DNA of 64,000 nucleotides from Rhynchonema sp. JSB1_4 (lineage: Eukaryota > Nematoda > Chromadorea > Monhysterida > Xyalidae). Below are positions 26,242-37,900 of the stretch, piece by piece; position 1 is the stretch's first letter, and each line of letters begins with the position of its first letter. Under the pieces are notes generated by a model, which made no database searches, was not told the DNA's origin, and saw nothing but the letters and a program-made list of their open reading frames with translations. Both the position numbers and the translations under genes were made by a program. Location of the stretch: positions 1-64,000 of the forward strand of contig JASAMV010003322.1 in assembly GCA_030248065.1 (NCBI GenBank), in the 5' to 3' direction.

Positions 26242-27672
26242 AGGGTGTGTCTAACGTCTCTTAACCCCATGTTTTATGAGGTGCAATCGAAAGATGACCT
26301 CGACAGGCCGGTGTGTGCAAAAAACCGCGTCTTGTAACTCGCTAAATCGCGAAATCTTGAGGGTTACTTTTCGAATTAAATCAATTTCCGGACACAAAAC
26401 TCCAAGCGCTTTTGGGGCTCTATAGACTCGGGGCCACCCCCCAGAAACTACCGTAATCCATGTGCTACCGTACCCAAACTTTTGTCACGTGATATACAGA
26501 CCCATATGAACTTGTAATATTAGTTTTGGTCGTGTCGGTCAACGGAATCGGTCACGGCCGATCGCCATCGGTGGTATCGAGGTCAAATTTCAAAGTTGTC
26601 CGAATGTTACATGTAGCACCTCTATCACGTTTAGAATTTTTCGCTGATTCCAAAAATGTTAAGCTTATTTCATTCCGACTTCGCATGAAAGAGTATCAGT
26701 CTATTTTTAATCTCAGTTGCACGCTGGCTGGATTTTAGCCAACAGTGCAGCCAATCAGCGCGCATAGGGGCAAGTGACCTTGAGGCAGCATGTGCACTGG
26801 GTGTTGCATGTTGGTTACATGGTGTTGTGCGCACATAGCACCCGTGCCGATTAAGCCGCATTATGGCTCAGGCCCAACAACCCCAGCGCATGTTTATGGA
26901 TCAAATCTGCAGCATGACTGAACTTGAAGCCGCGCAGTACCTGCAGCGACTGGGTATCATTCCTCAGACGAAAGTTCCCTGAAACAAGCACAGAATGCAC
27001 GTGAGATTGCCAATAGCCTTTTCTTCCGTGATCAGATTGAAATAAGCTTAACATTTTTGGAATCAGCGGAAAATTCTGAACGTGATAGAGGTGCTACATA
27101 TAACATTCGGACAACTTTGAAATTTGACCTCGATACCACCGATAGCGATCGGCCGTGACCGATTCCGTTGACCGACACGACCAAAACTAATATTACAAGT
27201 TCATATGGGTCTGTATATCACGTGACAAAAGTTTGGGTAAGGTAGCACATGGATTACGGTAGTTTCTGTGGGGTGGCCCCGAGTCTATAGAGCCCCGCGC
27301 TTTTGAGTGGGCGCTACTCACGTTTGGCATTATTCTGCTGAAACATTGCATGTTTAAGCGCTGCTCAGCCGCCTATACAATGCACGTAGACGCTCAACAC
27401 ACACCGCTCTGGCTGCTGGCTTGACTGTGGACACAATGAATGTTTCATTTAACACATAGAAGCTGGTTTGTGTGTGTTTCGCTTCGCAGCTTTTTTCCGT
27501 CAGCTCAGTCTGAATTTTGTGTCCGGAAATTGATTTAATTCGAAAAGTAACCCTCAAGATTTCGCGATTTGGCTAGTTAGAAGACGCGGTTTTTTGCACA
27601 CGGCGGCCTTTCGAGGTCATCTTTCAATTCCACCCAACAAAACATGGGGTTAGGAGACGTTAGACACACCCT
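26242..27672. mobile_element. element 2 inserted at TTAA (foldback, arms over 400 bp)
   Basis: The tips are AGGGTGTGTCTAACGTCTC and its mirror. The arms run about 26242-26690 and 27040-27672 with small gaps and roughly 90% similarity by eye. It is flanked by TTAA at 26238-26241 and 27673-27676. The TTAA target preference is that of piggyBac-type elements; no transposase is present and the tips were not matched to a known family. Confidence 0.7.
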
Positions 27673-27676
27673 TTAA

Positions 27677-27765
27677 CGCGCGCAACACTCGCATGAGGCG
27701 ACCGGCGCTCTGGCCTCATGCGAAAATGTCAATGTACGTACAGTACATAGCATTGGCGTAGTTTA
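27677..27765. repeat. right outer arm of the interrupted palindrome
   Basis: Mirror of 25119-25197, starting CGCGCGCAACACTCGCATGA and passing through GTACATAGCATTGGCGTAG. Confidence 0.6.
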
Positions 27766-27809
27766 GGGGAAATTCTTAGGTCTTTTTCTTCCTGTCACGC
27801 CGCTATCTA

Positions 27810-28262
27810 TAAGTGTTTCCAAAGTTTAAAACCTTATTTTCTTTCACTTTCGAGACTGGTCTATTTTTGAATTTCTCTGCAACACAAAGCGCGGCCTCAA
27901 AACTTAGTAACAAACTTGTGTTTTCGACAAAATGTGGCCGATTTTTGGAACGTTTCGCAACCTCACCGAGTGAAGCAATGGTTTGAGCGACTGAAGTTGT
28001 CATCATGATAAGTTATTTAGAAGCTGTTTTAATCCTATCCACGTGTTACTTGATTTTCAACTCATTTGGGGTTTCTGCACCGGTCGTTCCAAGTTGTGAA
28101 AAAATCACGTTTTTCTGGAACGAAAAGGCCCTCTACCAAGAGATAGCGCATCTCCAAGGAACTTAAAATTTGTGCGTGACGCAGGCTGTCAGAATGCCTT
28201 CCAACGGTATATAACAATGTGCCCTGCTCTGCTTCTTACGGTTATGTCCCGAGCCCTTTAAA
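27810..28262 (-). repeat. dispersed repeat, copy 2 (inverted relative to 17206-17590)
   Basis: Reverse-complement match to copy 1. Both share TTCGTTCCAGAAAAA, CACAACTTGGAACGA and CGAAACGTTCCAAAAAT. The inner region is open on the minus strand for 67 codons, but the same frame is not open in copy 1. Confidence 0.65.
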
Positions 28263-28970
28263 GGGACAGACGGAATATAACAAAAATTTTGCAGCTGCAA
28301 TCCCCAGACAAAAGTTTTTCGGTACATTGTGCTCCACGTGACTTCAAATCTTCTTGAATTCGGTTTGCTTTTCTGGTCACCTGTTTCGAACGAGTCTTTT
28401 CAAGTTAAGAGCTGTTTTTTGCAACTCCAGACAACTGAAAGGATTACTAAAAGTGATTTTTGACGAAAAATTCGGTCGGAGAACATTGTTATAATTTATT
28501 GATCACTGGTAACGGCCGCGTGAAAGATAAAGAAACGCTTGATGCGTGAAATTAATACGAATCAAAATACATAGATCGGTTGTCTTTATGGTTTTACGAT
28601 AATGTTTAATCTTTTCTTGATCTCGAAAGCTTTTCGGCAGACAGGTAAAGAAGACCACTCGCTTTCACGCATCGTGGTCATTTTATTACCGGTGATTAAC
28701 GGAATGTACAAAATTTGCCGCAAAAATACCTGTGATCAAATCTACAGACGACAAAACGAAACAATAATCGTAATTCTCGTATTTCTGCTAAAACTTCGAT
28801 CATTAAAGTTCGTCAGCCTAATAGCGCCGCTTTTGCACACAGGCAGGCAATTTGTCTCACTGTTCGTTGCCCCTAATCACTGTGACATTTTAGCGCACGC
28901 GTGTGAAAACCGGAATTTCGAAACTGCAGGTAAACTTTTCAATAGGTACGTACCTAGGTAATGCAGTAGG
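28263..28970. other. gene-free stretch
   Basis: A 119-codon open frame (28602-28961, +) spans much of it but has no recognisable domain, signal peptide or paralogue here. It was not called as a gene. Confidence 0.4.
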
Positions 28971-29271
28971 TATTGTTCGCACAATGGCCATATAAGAATC
29001 CATCCAAAAATTTTCCTGAACGGTAAAGGACGTCTCGCTGCAGATCACAAGCGTAATACTTATATTTTTCCAAAACATTTCTGGCGATATCACAGTCAAG
29101 CTGCTTGAACTCAGTCTGCGTGATATCGCCACAAAAGTTTTTGAAAAAAATATAAAATGAATAAATAAATGAAAAAAAATAAATAGAACGCTTGTGATCT
29201 GCAGCGAGATGTGCTTTGCCACTCAGGAAAATTTTTGGATGGATTCTTTTATAATCATTGTGCGACCAATA
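28971..29271. mobile_element. 301-bp foldback MITE
   Basis: The arm of about 92 bp starting TATTGTTCGCACAATGG is mirrored by the segment ending TTGTGCGACCAATA. GAATCCATCCAAAAATTTTC and CTCGCTGCAGATCACAAGCG are shared by both arms. The interior also pairs (GGCGATATCAC / GTGATATCGCC), so nearly the whole element can fold. A lone arm lies at 16134-16175. Confidence 0.75.
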
Positions 29272-29430
29272 TGTAGTTGATCAAGCGTCCGCGTGCGGTC
29301 ATTTAGTGTTTGTTATGATTGTTACAACGCAAGTATGGAAACGGACAAGCCTCGTTAGTGAATTACGTGAAAAACCGCGAAAGTGGAGCACAGACAGACA
29401 GGTAACGGAGCTGACGCATGATGTATAGTC

Positions 29431-29760
29431 CAGCCACGAACTCATGAGACGACTTGTTTTGAAGTTGACCTGAACGGATCCAATAATGTTCCGGTTCCAC
29501 GTGTTTCGGAAATGAAAGAAAGAGAAATGCATGTATTTTTTAAAAACACGCTCTCCACCTCGGTGCGTAAATTCCCTTTTGACTCCCAAAACATTTGTGT
29601 GTTGAACGATGTTGCTGTTCGCGTAAGCACGCAACAAATTGAGGTCAGCCAGCTGGAAATTGTCATCATGTCTCCCCCCCCCCCCCCCCTCGGCCCAATC
29701 TCTTTCTTTTGTTTGCAAAAACCCTTCAACCCGCCGAATTTTTAAATTTGCCAAGCAAAC
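29431..29760 (-). repeat. dispersed repeat with coding-like minus frame, copy 1
   Basis: About 330 bp, roughly 90% identical by eye to 47408-47735. On the minus strand both copies read a shared peptide including FQLADLN, LRAYANSN, VQHTNVLGVKREFTH and ERVFKK. The differences there are mostly conservative (I/V, L/V). It may be a fragment of a transposon protein or of a duplicated gene; no family was recognised. A C-run interrupts this copy at about 29670-29690. Confidence 0.55.
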
Positions 29761-30138
29761 ATTAAAAAAACTCCTCCCCTTGAGCACTTGCTGGACTATA
29801 CCTGCTGCTGTGCTCTCTTATGAGCAAGCCTGACGAACAATGTCATTACCGTAGTCACCGAAAAATTCCGTCGCAACGCGAAAGTCTCGTCACCCGTAAA
29901 TAGTAACTGTGCAACGAAATTAACTGGTCCGAAATTTGATGAGCTTTTTGTTTACCCACGAAGGCAGAACGGAACGTATATTATGCTCATTTCAACAACA
30001 TATCGGTACATTACATGCACACTTGCTTTATGGTTATCTTTCGTGCGCAATAAAATGCTCCATGCGCACATCTGCATTCAATGTTTTGGGGAGAAAAATA
30101 AAAAGAGCGGAGCGCTAAATTCTTGAACAGAGAGAAAG
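29761..30138. other. flank upstream of gene D, nothing recognised
   Basis: No gene or repeat was recognised here before the gene D TATA box. Confidence 0.35.
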
Positions 30139-30146
30139 TATAAAAA
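30139..30146 (+). promoter_or_regulatory. candidate TATA box of gene D
   Basis: TATAAAAA, with a possible start near 30165. It lies about 690 bases before the start codon. A 5' UTR intron ending at the acceptor TTTTTGCAG (30785) would account for the gap, as in genes B, C, E, F and H. Confidence 0.4.
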
Positions 30147-30832
30147 AGCACGGCAGTCGTCGAAATATGGACAGCAGCGCGAACGAAAACGAAGAACAAA
30201 ATTGTAAAAATACATACATGCACCTGCGCAGACAATAACCGGTCACATCATTAACTAGAGCGACTCAGAGTTAATTCTTGTTCTTGTCGCTGATGCACGC
30301 GAAACGCTGAGAAAAAACATCAAGAAATTCGCTCGCAAAATTAGAGCGACGTTCGTCATAACAAACTAACAAACACACTAATGCAGCCGTAGGCATGTAT
30401 ATTGCTGTTCATGTACTTCGTGCACGCTTCTTCACCTACTTTCCTTCGGAATGTAAGTCAAGTACGTATTCCTACGTACCTGACCATAGATTCGACCAGT
30501 TACAGGCCCATGTAGCATATTTAGGACAAATGGCACGAATTAAGTCCAACGCACAGTCATGTAGGTGTACGATTGCCCTATCGCCTTTTGTTATGCTTGT
30601 GTTTTCCCTCGACAGTGGGTACTGATATAACTGTCGGACGCCGGTTGATTAGCAACACTTTTGTTGTGGGCTAATTAACTGAACGGTTAACATAAACAAC
30701 ATAACAAACAGATGCTGCAGGTATGTATGTAGGTTTCTGTGTCACCTGCGCTCGTATACGCGAAAACAGGTGTGTGTTTTTGCAGAAACTACTCAACGAA
30801 ATCTAGAGCAATTATATATACCTAAAATCAGA

Positions 30833-33800
30833 ATGCTTCGGCTATTGTGCGCGGTAGCGTTGTTGGTGGTCGGCAGTCAAGCGTCCGGTTATCGCCGCCC
30901 GCCTCCCACCATTCTCGGTGTCGGTCTGGCCCCGATAGGTGCCCCGATCGTCCGTAACTCGTACGCGCCACCGACAGTCGCCATTGTCGCCCCTCCACCC
31001 CCTCCGCCGCCCCCACCCCCACCCCCCCCCCCCCCCCCGCCCCCCCCCCACCCCCCCCCCCCCCCCCCCACCCCAGGACCGCGCCCCGCGCACGAAAAAA
31101 ACTCCTTCCCCCCCCCCCCTCCCCCCCCCCCCCCAAACAAACAACACAGACAACCAAACACACAAAAAACAAAATCCCCCCCCCCCCCCCACACCCCCCC
31201 CCCCCCGCTCCCATGCCGAGGCTGATGCAAGGGCGGACGGGCAATTGAGCAAGGCACAGTTGAGCAAGACCACTTTGAGCAAGTGAACAAAAGCAGAGTC
31301 CAAAAACGCAGAACCTAAAAACGAATAGGCCTAAGCCTAAGCCTAAGCCCAAACACAAACCTAATCTTAAGTGTAAGCCTAAGCCTAAGCCAAGCCTGGT
31401 ACCAAAGTCAGCCTAAGCCTAAGGCATTGGAAGAAAATAAGTGCTCTGCTCTTTTGGCCCTGCTCTTTTTCACTTGCTCAAAGTGGTTTTGCTCAAATGT
31501 GCTTTGCTCAATTGCCCGGCCACCGATGCAAGTATGAAGCGTGCCTTGCAGAAAAGCTGATAGATGAATAGCGTTGCGATTTAGCCTTGTGGGGGCTTTA
31601 GGCCCAGGAGGAGGCCATTGCAGTCTGGCATGCAGTACGGGCCAAAACTGCATCCACGAAAATGCATGCCAACAAGGCTAAAACGGAACGTCAAGGTCGA
31701 TATTATCGCAACAACGCACAAATGCGCAATATGTTGTTAATGTGCAGGGAGATTCCCGTGCCGCATCCATTCCCGGTGGTGCAGCACGTGCCGGTGATCC
31801 AAACGCAGCAGGTGCCCGTGCCCGTCATCCAGCATGTGCCCCAACCACATCCGGTGCCCGTGCCCGTCCATGTCAGCCACCCCGTGCCCGTACCCACACC
31901 CGTCGACCGACCCGTACCCGTGCATGTTCCCGTCGCACCGCCCCCACCCGCCATCCTGCCCGCCATCGATGCGTTCCCATTTGGCGGGTAAGTCGTGTCC
32001 AGAATGTCCCATCTCTTATTCAGTACAATGTGTGTAGCCGTCTCGCACCGATTTATCACGTTAATGTTGTATTAGCACGAGTGTGGTTGAGCAAGGGTCC
32101 ACGGATGCACCTGTCACTGTGATGAGTTTCTCGTGTACTTTGAGTTCGAAACCGTCTGGGTCTGATGCGTATGTGTGTGCACACAATGTTACCTTAGATG
32201 GCTAAATCTGAGACACGGGGAGCAATAGTAAGCTTGGTGATCGGATCCGAACGGATTTGCCCTGATCCATGAGCGATTTTTGCAATAGAACTGCCACAAA
32301 AGCTTAGTGGCGCCACGATTTTCGACCAGCGAAAAAGTTGTTCGCAGCCCTAGATTAGCAACTCTTACGCTGGTCAAAGTTAGTGGCTCCAGTGTTAATC
32401 TCAGTGCTCTTAATGCAAAAAACGCGCTTAACAAGGACAGGTCTGATCCGGTTGCCGGGTTTGATATCGCTCTGAAACATCTGCAACACCCCACGTGGGA
32501 TTATAGCTGGGGCTTTTAGACTGTCCCGAAGGATTAGTTTAGCCCAAGTGGTTGCATCCGTTGTGTATGTAGTTCACAGTAATTTTAAGTTGCACGCACT
32601 TGCACGCCAGCTGGGTTTGTGGCCGCAGCTTGCTTTTTTTTGAACTCTAAGGAGTGACTTGAACGACGGTCACAACAAGAGACGCACTGAATGACGCACT
32701 GCACATGAGCTGCCAGCGTCCTGCCATTTTTGCCGAAAAATGCTTGATGCAAATACAGTATATGTATGCACGTGACGTGTTTGTTACAGTGGTCTTACCC
32801 ATGGCACTTTAATTGATTCTTTTCGTATTTTCCCTGTCCACAACGTTGCGCGTGTTTTCACAAACAGCGTGTTCTGTCCTGTCCTATGTCTGCCTGCATG
32901 TACCACCAGCTGAATGCTGAATCCATATTACCCAGCAATATTCTTACACGTGATTTTAGCTGGTATGGTGACTTTGATCTCGGCTGGAACAACTTTGGGA
33001 ACGCCTGGAACCGTGGGTTTGGTCGCCGACGCGATGTTGGCGGACAGCGACCGCCAGACATGCCGGTCGGAAGACCTATGCAAAATCAAGGGTCGGTTAG
33101 CCGATCGTTACCGACCTAACTACCGATGCCAACCACCTTTCTTCCACTGTAGCTTGTCTTATGATTGGCTTACCTATTACCGCTCTTCTTTTTCCATAAC
33201 ACATTGATAATGTCCCTGCATGCGTTTTATTTTCAAACCATCACCCGCTCAGCTAAAATGACACGAAACGTGTGATACATGACAATACCTTCTATTTAGC
33301 TTCGCCGGACAAGGCCAATTCGCCGATCTTGGATTGTTTGGCGCCCAACAGCAGTGGTTTAACTCTGGTGCAAAGTCGGTTTACTAGACGGCTCCAGGGT
33401 CCCAATTTCATACCACTTCTTGGGATTATTGTCCGTCTGCTTGCTTTTGCGATTGTTCTATTCCGCTAGCTCCTATCTCCGCTTAGTTTGGTCAGCATCT
33501 CGGATGAGTGACACGCAACAATCAACAATGTTTTGTATAGCAAATCACTTTGCGCGATGTCAAGCTTGGTGATCGGATCAGATAGGACCAGTGTTGCCTT
33601 GGTCACGGGAATTTCTTGGATCAAAGATATTTAGTGATGCCACAAACTTTGACCAACGTAAAAGTTATGTTCCCCGACCTAAAATGAATTATAGAAATTA
33701 GTGGCTTTAATAAATTTTTATCCTTGATGCACGGAACACGAGTGACCAAAGGCAACTCACATCCGATCCGATTCGAACACTAAGTTTGATATCGCCCAGA

Positions 33801-34952
33801 TTTCTGACTAATTCATATTTATTTTCTTTTGTTTAGTACTAATTTTGTTCTGTTCTCACCTGCAGTTTCGTTGACCCCGGCGTGTTGCCCGCGCCGGTCG
33901 CGCCGCCCGTGCCCCTCGCCCCGGTCGCATTGCCAACGGCCGTGCCCTTCGGAGCCGAATTCATCGGTGCTGGACTCGCCGCACCAATTGCACCCGTGGC
34001 ACCCATACCCCTACCCGCAGCACCCCTACCAGCCGCCGGTTTTGCGTTCGCCGGTCTACCAATTGAAGCCGGCATCCCCATCGGTGCGCCTTTCCCCGGC
34101 TCGTTCATCGGCGACTTCCCCCCGCCAGCAGCTGAGTTTGCCGGTGTCTTCTCCGCCGGTGCCTTCCCCGCCGGTGCCTTCCCCGCCGGCGCCTTTCCCG
34201 CAGTCGCACCGACGCCGGTCCCGGTGGACGCCGGTTTCATTCCTGTCAGTTCATCACTTGATCCGGCAGGCCTCGCACTACTGGAGCCTGGGTGAGCCCA
34301 CTAACCTGCGCCACTTCGAACTAGTCTAAATTAATTAATTTACTTCGGGTTGTCGCTAACCTATTAGTTTAGCTGCAGTTCACAGCAGTTGTTGAATAAC
34401 GGAACTGGGCTTACTTCTGTTCTGTCACAAGCATAACCAACGTCTTTTCAAGAACGGGCACTAACATTTTGTACATTTGACAAGCCACTTATGCACTTGC
34501 AAATGTAACAAGGACATCACCGTCAAGTTTCATTGGTCCAATTAACCTCTATAAGTTTTCAATAACGGATTTCGAGTTGGGGAAATCTTGTAAGCTGCTC
34601 CAAACCTGTACTACAACCACACAGCAATAACTTCGAAAAACATGGACCTTTGAAATCCGCGTGGATTCTATGACGGGCCTTAGCTGTTGGCCAGAATACG
34701 ATCACTGATCACACATGCATTTTCAGTCTATTCCCGGGTGCCGGCGCCGGTTTCTTCGACGGTGGCGCCGGTGGTTTCCTGGCCGGTGGCGCCGGTGACA
34801 CGAACATCAACTGCGCCAGCTGGGCGGCGGCCGGTCATTGCGCTTCGAACGCCGGTTGGATGCTGCCAAATTGTGCGGCGTCCTGCGGCGGACTCGGCAT
34901 CGGACATCCATTCTTTGGCGGACTGCCGTTCAAGACACAAAAGAAGAAGTAA
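30833..34952 (+). CDS. gene D: secreted Pro-Val / Ala-Pro-Gly-rich protein with degenerate ShKT module (6 exons)
   Basis: The proposed exons are 30833-30960, 31748-31987, 32960-33016, 33300-33356, 33866-34291 and 34727-34952. All junctions are phase 2 and give 377 aa. Residues 1-17 (MLRLLCAVALLVVGSQA) are a signal peptide. Exon 2 is Pro-Val/His-rich ([25 protein letters not shown]) and resembles genes B and C. Exons 3 and 4 are both exactly 57 nt and encode 19-residue Gly/Trp/Asn or Gly/Gln segments. Exon 5 is Ala/Pro-rich with GAFPA repeats. Exon 6 has Gly/Ala repeats and an ShKT-like module at about residues 325-359. That module keeps the second to fifth cysteines (332, 341, 352, 356) but has Ala and Leu at the first and sixth positions. 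The protein ends KTQKKK, its only lysines. Exons 3, 4 and the exon 1 donor are less certain than the rest. Confidence 0.68.
30995..31215. repeat. poly-C / C-rich low-complexity tract in gene D intron 1
   Basis: Long runs of C broken by short A- and AC-rich pieces. It reads as polyproline if translated, but a phase-correct donor (GTACGC at 30961) lies just upstream and the tract is degenerate, so I place it in the intron. Run lengths may be unreliable in the assembly. Confidence 0.6.
31226..31540. repeat. foldback repeat enclosing TTAGGC telomere-like arrays (gene D intron 1)
   Basis: The left arm (31226-31295) carries GGGCAATTGAGCAA and ACCACTTTGAGCAAGTGAA. It is mirrored at about 31470-31540 (TTCACTTGCTCAAAGTGGT, TTGCTCAATTGCCC). 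Between the arms are several short arrays of GCCTAA, the reverse complement of TTAGGC, at about 31328-31348, 31374-31396 and 31411-31424. TTAGGC is the nematode telomere unit. Confidence 0.65.
32226..32468. mobile_element. MITE, copy 1 (gene D intron 2)
   Basis: The left tip AAGCTTGGTGATCGGATC and right tip GATCCGG...GGGTTTGATATC form imperfect inverted repeats. The same tips and length are found at 33556-33793. The interior is non-coding. Confidence 0.6.
33556..33793. mobile_element. MITE, copy 2 (gene D intron 4)
   Basis: GATGTCAAGCTTGGTGATCG at the left is mirrored by CACTAAGTTTGATATC at the right. It is the same family as 32226-32468, diverged inside. Confidence 0.6.
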
Positions 34953-37900
34953 GCGTGTATGTATGTATGTTATGATTTATGCGAGCATGCATGTGTGTGT
35001 CATTTTGCGGTCGGGTGCATTCGCACTGATGACCACCTGGTGCACCGCCGGCCTGTCTGCAGAAGCAGGTCGAAACGGAGACCAAAAAGCATAGTAGCTA
35101 CATGTCCCTTGAAAACACGCACCACACACATGATGTTTTTTGACCATCCATCGGTAGAGGGATATTCTGGTCTAGCTAGACCAGGACTATGCACATATAG
35201 AAAATAAATCATAAATCGAGAGAATAATTTGTCATCCATTGATTTAAGCTAATCGCGACAGAAATACTATCTGTTTATCCTTTCTGAATTTCATCCGAAC
35301 ACTTTTTCAGGGCATAAACATCTCCTCCCGACCAAATTCATCCCGACGGTATTAGCGACAGTGTGATATGTGACCATCTACCTTCGACTTTTCACAGTAG
35401 TTTGCCTTCCTCTTGCTTTTTTCTTTAGAGCCTGTATTTGTCCTCTTAAATATACGGCAATACATTGTTATTCAGGCGTATAGTCTAGCGAGTACAGCGA
35501 GTGCCATTTTAAAACTTTGCAGAATAAAACATGCGTAAAAGGTGCGTTTCTGATGCGCAATCCATAACACGCTTTTGAGAGGCAAACTTTAATGACAGAT
35601 CACCTGATCTATACATACATAAATGTATACGTGCGATAGTCGGATGAAACTAAACTTAAAGTGACAGCCTTTCCATACATAACCCCAAATCAACGAATAA
35701 AGTTGAGAAACCACTTTTTCAAGCACAAAATTGCGGATTGAATTTGCAGGTCATTTTTCACAAAGTAAAAACAAACTTTAAACTGGCTCACGGACACGGG
35801 TGTGTACGTATGTATGATCGGTCGACTGATCACGAAATAAGTACTCAGAGATAAACGTGTGTTTTGACAACTTTTCCAGGTATAAATGTTCGGTCACCGA
35901 ACCAACCCAGTGATTAAGATTGGGAGGAACAGGAAACCATTTTCGACATCAAAAATTATCTTTTACGAGCCGTAACAACCCCCAAGTTGACTCACATGCA
36001 ATTAAATGGCATATGTCCTTACTTTCATATATCAGGGTGACATGGAAACTCAGGAGGACATCGGGGCGGGGGGGCATCGTCACCCAGGGGAACATTGGGA
36101 TTCAATGTCTTTTGCACAAGTTCACATTGATTTGTAACCATTCCTAACTACTGTTATCCTGGTATTACAAAGAGTAAAGGTCAGAGAAGGCTAAGTGTCG
36201 ATTAATGCCAGTAAACACTTTCTTTCTGTTCTAAAATTTTTTACCCCTGAATTATACATTTCCTGCTTTCTTTAATTTAAATTTAGCCTTGGGTTTACCT
36301 AGCTGAAAATTTACATTGCGGTCTGCACCATGCAACAGCCATGCTTTCCTGTGGACAACGAAGGTCAGAGACAACCTAATTTGATCCATTAATGCCAACT
36401 CATTTACTTTTCTCCTTCATTTTGTTGGTGCGTCCCTGAATCAAATATTTCAGGTTTGTTAAAACTCAGAAACGCTATTTGTCCTTGGCTAAGTATATTT
36501 GGTATACATGAATTCACTGGCAGCCATCTAATTTTGCATATTAATCAGTAACGAGAAGGCCACCATACAGGTTAATTTGGCGGTTAACTTTGGTGACTTA
36601 AACAGACCTAAACACAATTCTCATAGATGCAAATTGAAACAAAATGCTCTCTCACACACACTCCACCGTTTCCCCACACTTTTATTTCCGTCGTTTTTTT
36701 TGTCACAAACCAAGTACTGTACATAGCAGGTTACATGTTCGTTTTATGGCCGATGATTTATGGTTGACCATTAGGTTTCAAGCAAGATTGAAACCAGAAC
36801 TTCTAGTTAGTACTTTTACGGTCTTTGTGTTTTGCAATATTAGGTGTAGGTACTGTACATACTGTACATACAGCACGTGTAAGTATTTCGGTCACATACA
36901 TGTATCATGTGGAGCTTCCCCCAGATGTCCATGCATAAAAACAGCAGGGGCATAGTTGTGTTTTTAGAGAATGTCCTTGGAGTTTGAAAAGTTATACCAA
37001 AAAGCAACTCCAACTCATACACTTATTCTGATGCACGCTGACGCTGCTAACTACATAGGTAAATGTGAATTTTTTACAAATAACGCTCCAGAAAAATGCA
37101 GAGCAGCAGAGATAGTAAACATGTGCATTGGTGGTCAATAAAGCATGTAAACCGATAAAGAATAATAGATGTGGTGACTACACAGCGCAAGTCTTCTCCA
37201 TTCACCATGAGCAGGAGGCATTCAGACACGCAGGGACAACAACAACAACCAACATTAACCTGGTCGTGCGCGCAAGCTTGGTTTTGGGCAAAAAAGTCCA
37301 ATGTGTTAGCGAATTCTGACCCAGCATGCTTACCCGTGCGTTCCGGAAGGTTGTGGCGCTACCTGATGGTTACGGCACCCAAATGGCCATTCACCATCAC
37401 CCTTCAAAGATCAAGCACAAAAACTTTGCACAGAATTCTCCAGATCACACTATGCAGACGCAGAGTCAAACGACCGTCGGTCAACACGGCAGCTGCGCTT
37501 GCTATGTATAGTTGAAGTTGAATGGAAAAAAGTTTGATAATTGAATGATAGTCTGATAGATCGCCTTTGTACTCTGTCATCAGTTACCGGTACTGGTCTT
37601 GCAGGAAGGTTACCACGCATCAACTCATGTGGAAGCAAAACATGTATACACCCAACCCAGCTACATTACATACAGTACACATACCTCTTTGTGATCGACT
37701 GAAATTATGTAAACGCGTTTTTTATGCATGCCTGAGCAAAAAAGCGCAACTTTTATACTGCTTGCCCGTCTAGGTGCGTGCATGCGCCGGATCGTTTTTA
37801 CGGTACCGACCCAGTTTTTGCAAAACACTGAGTACTCAACTTTTCGTCAGGAAGTCATGAGACAAAAAAACCGTAAAAAGTCAGCTCACCTCGAAGACAG

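Noticed and set aside
30961..31225. Polyproline coding continuation of gene D exon 1 through the C-rich tract
   Set aside because: The tract is irregular homopolymer with stops in neighbouring frames and includes lysines. A phase-correct donor at 30961 joins cleanly to 31748. Kept as an alternative only.
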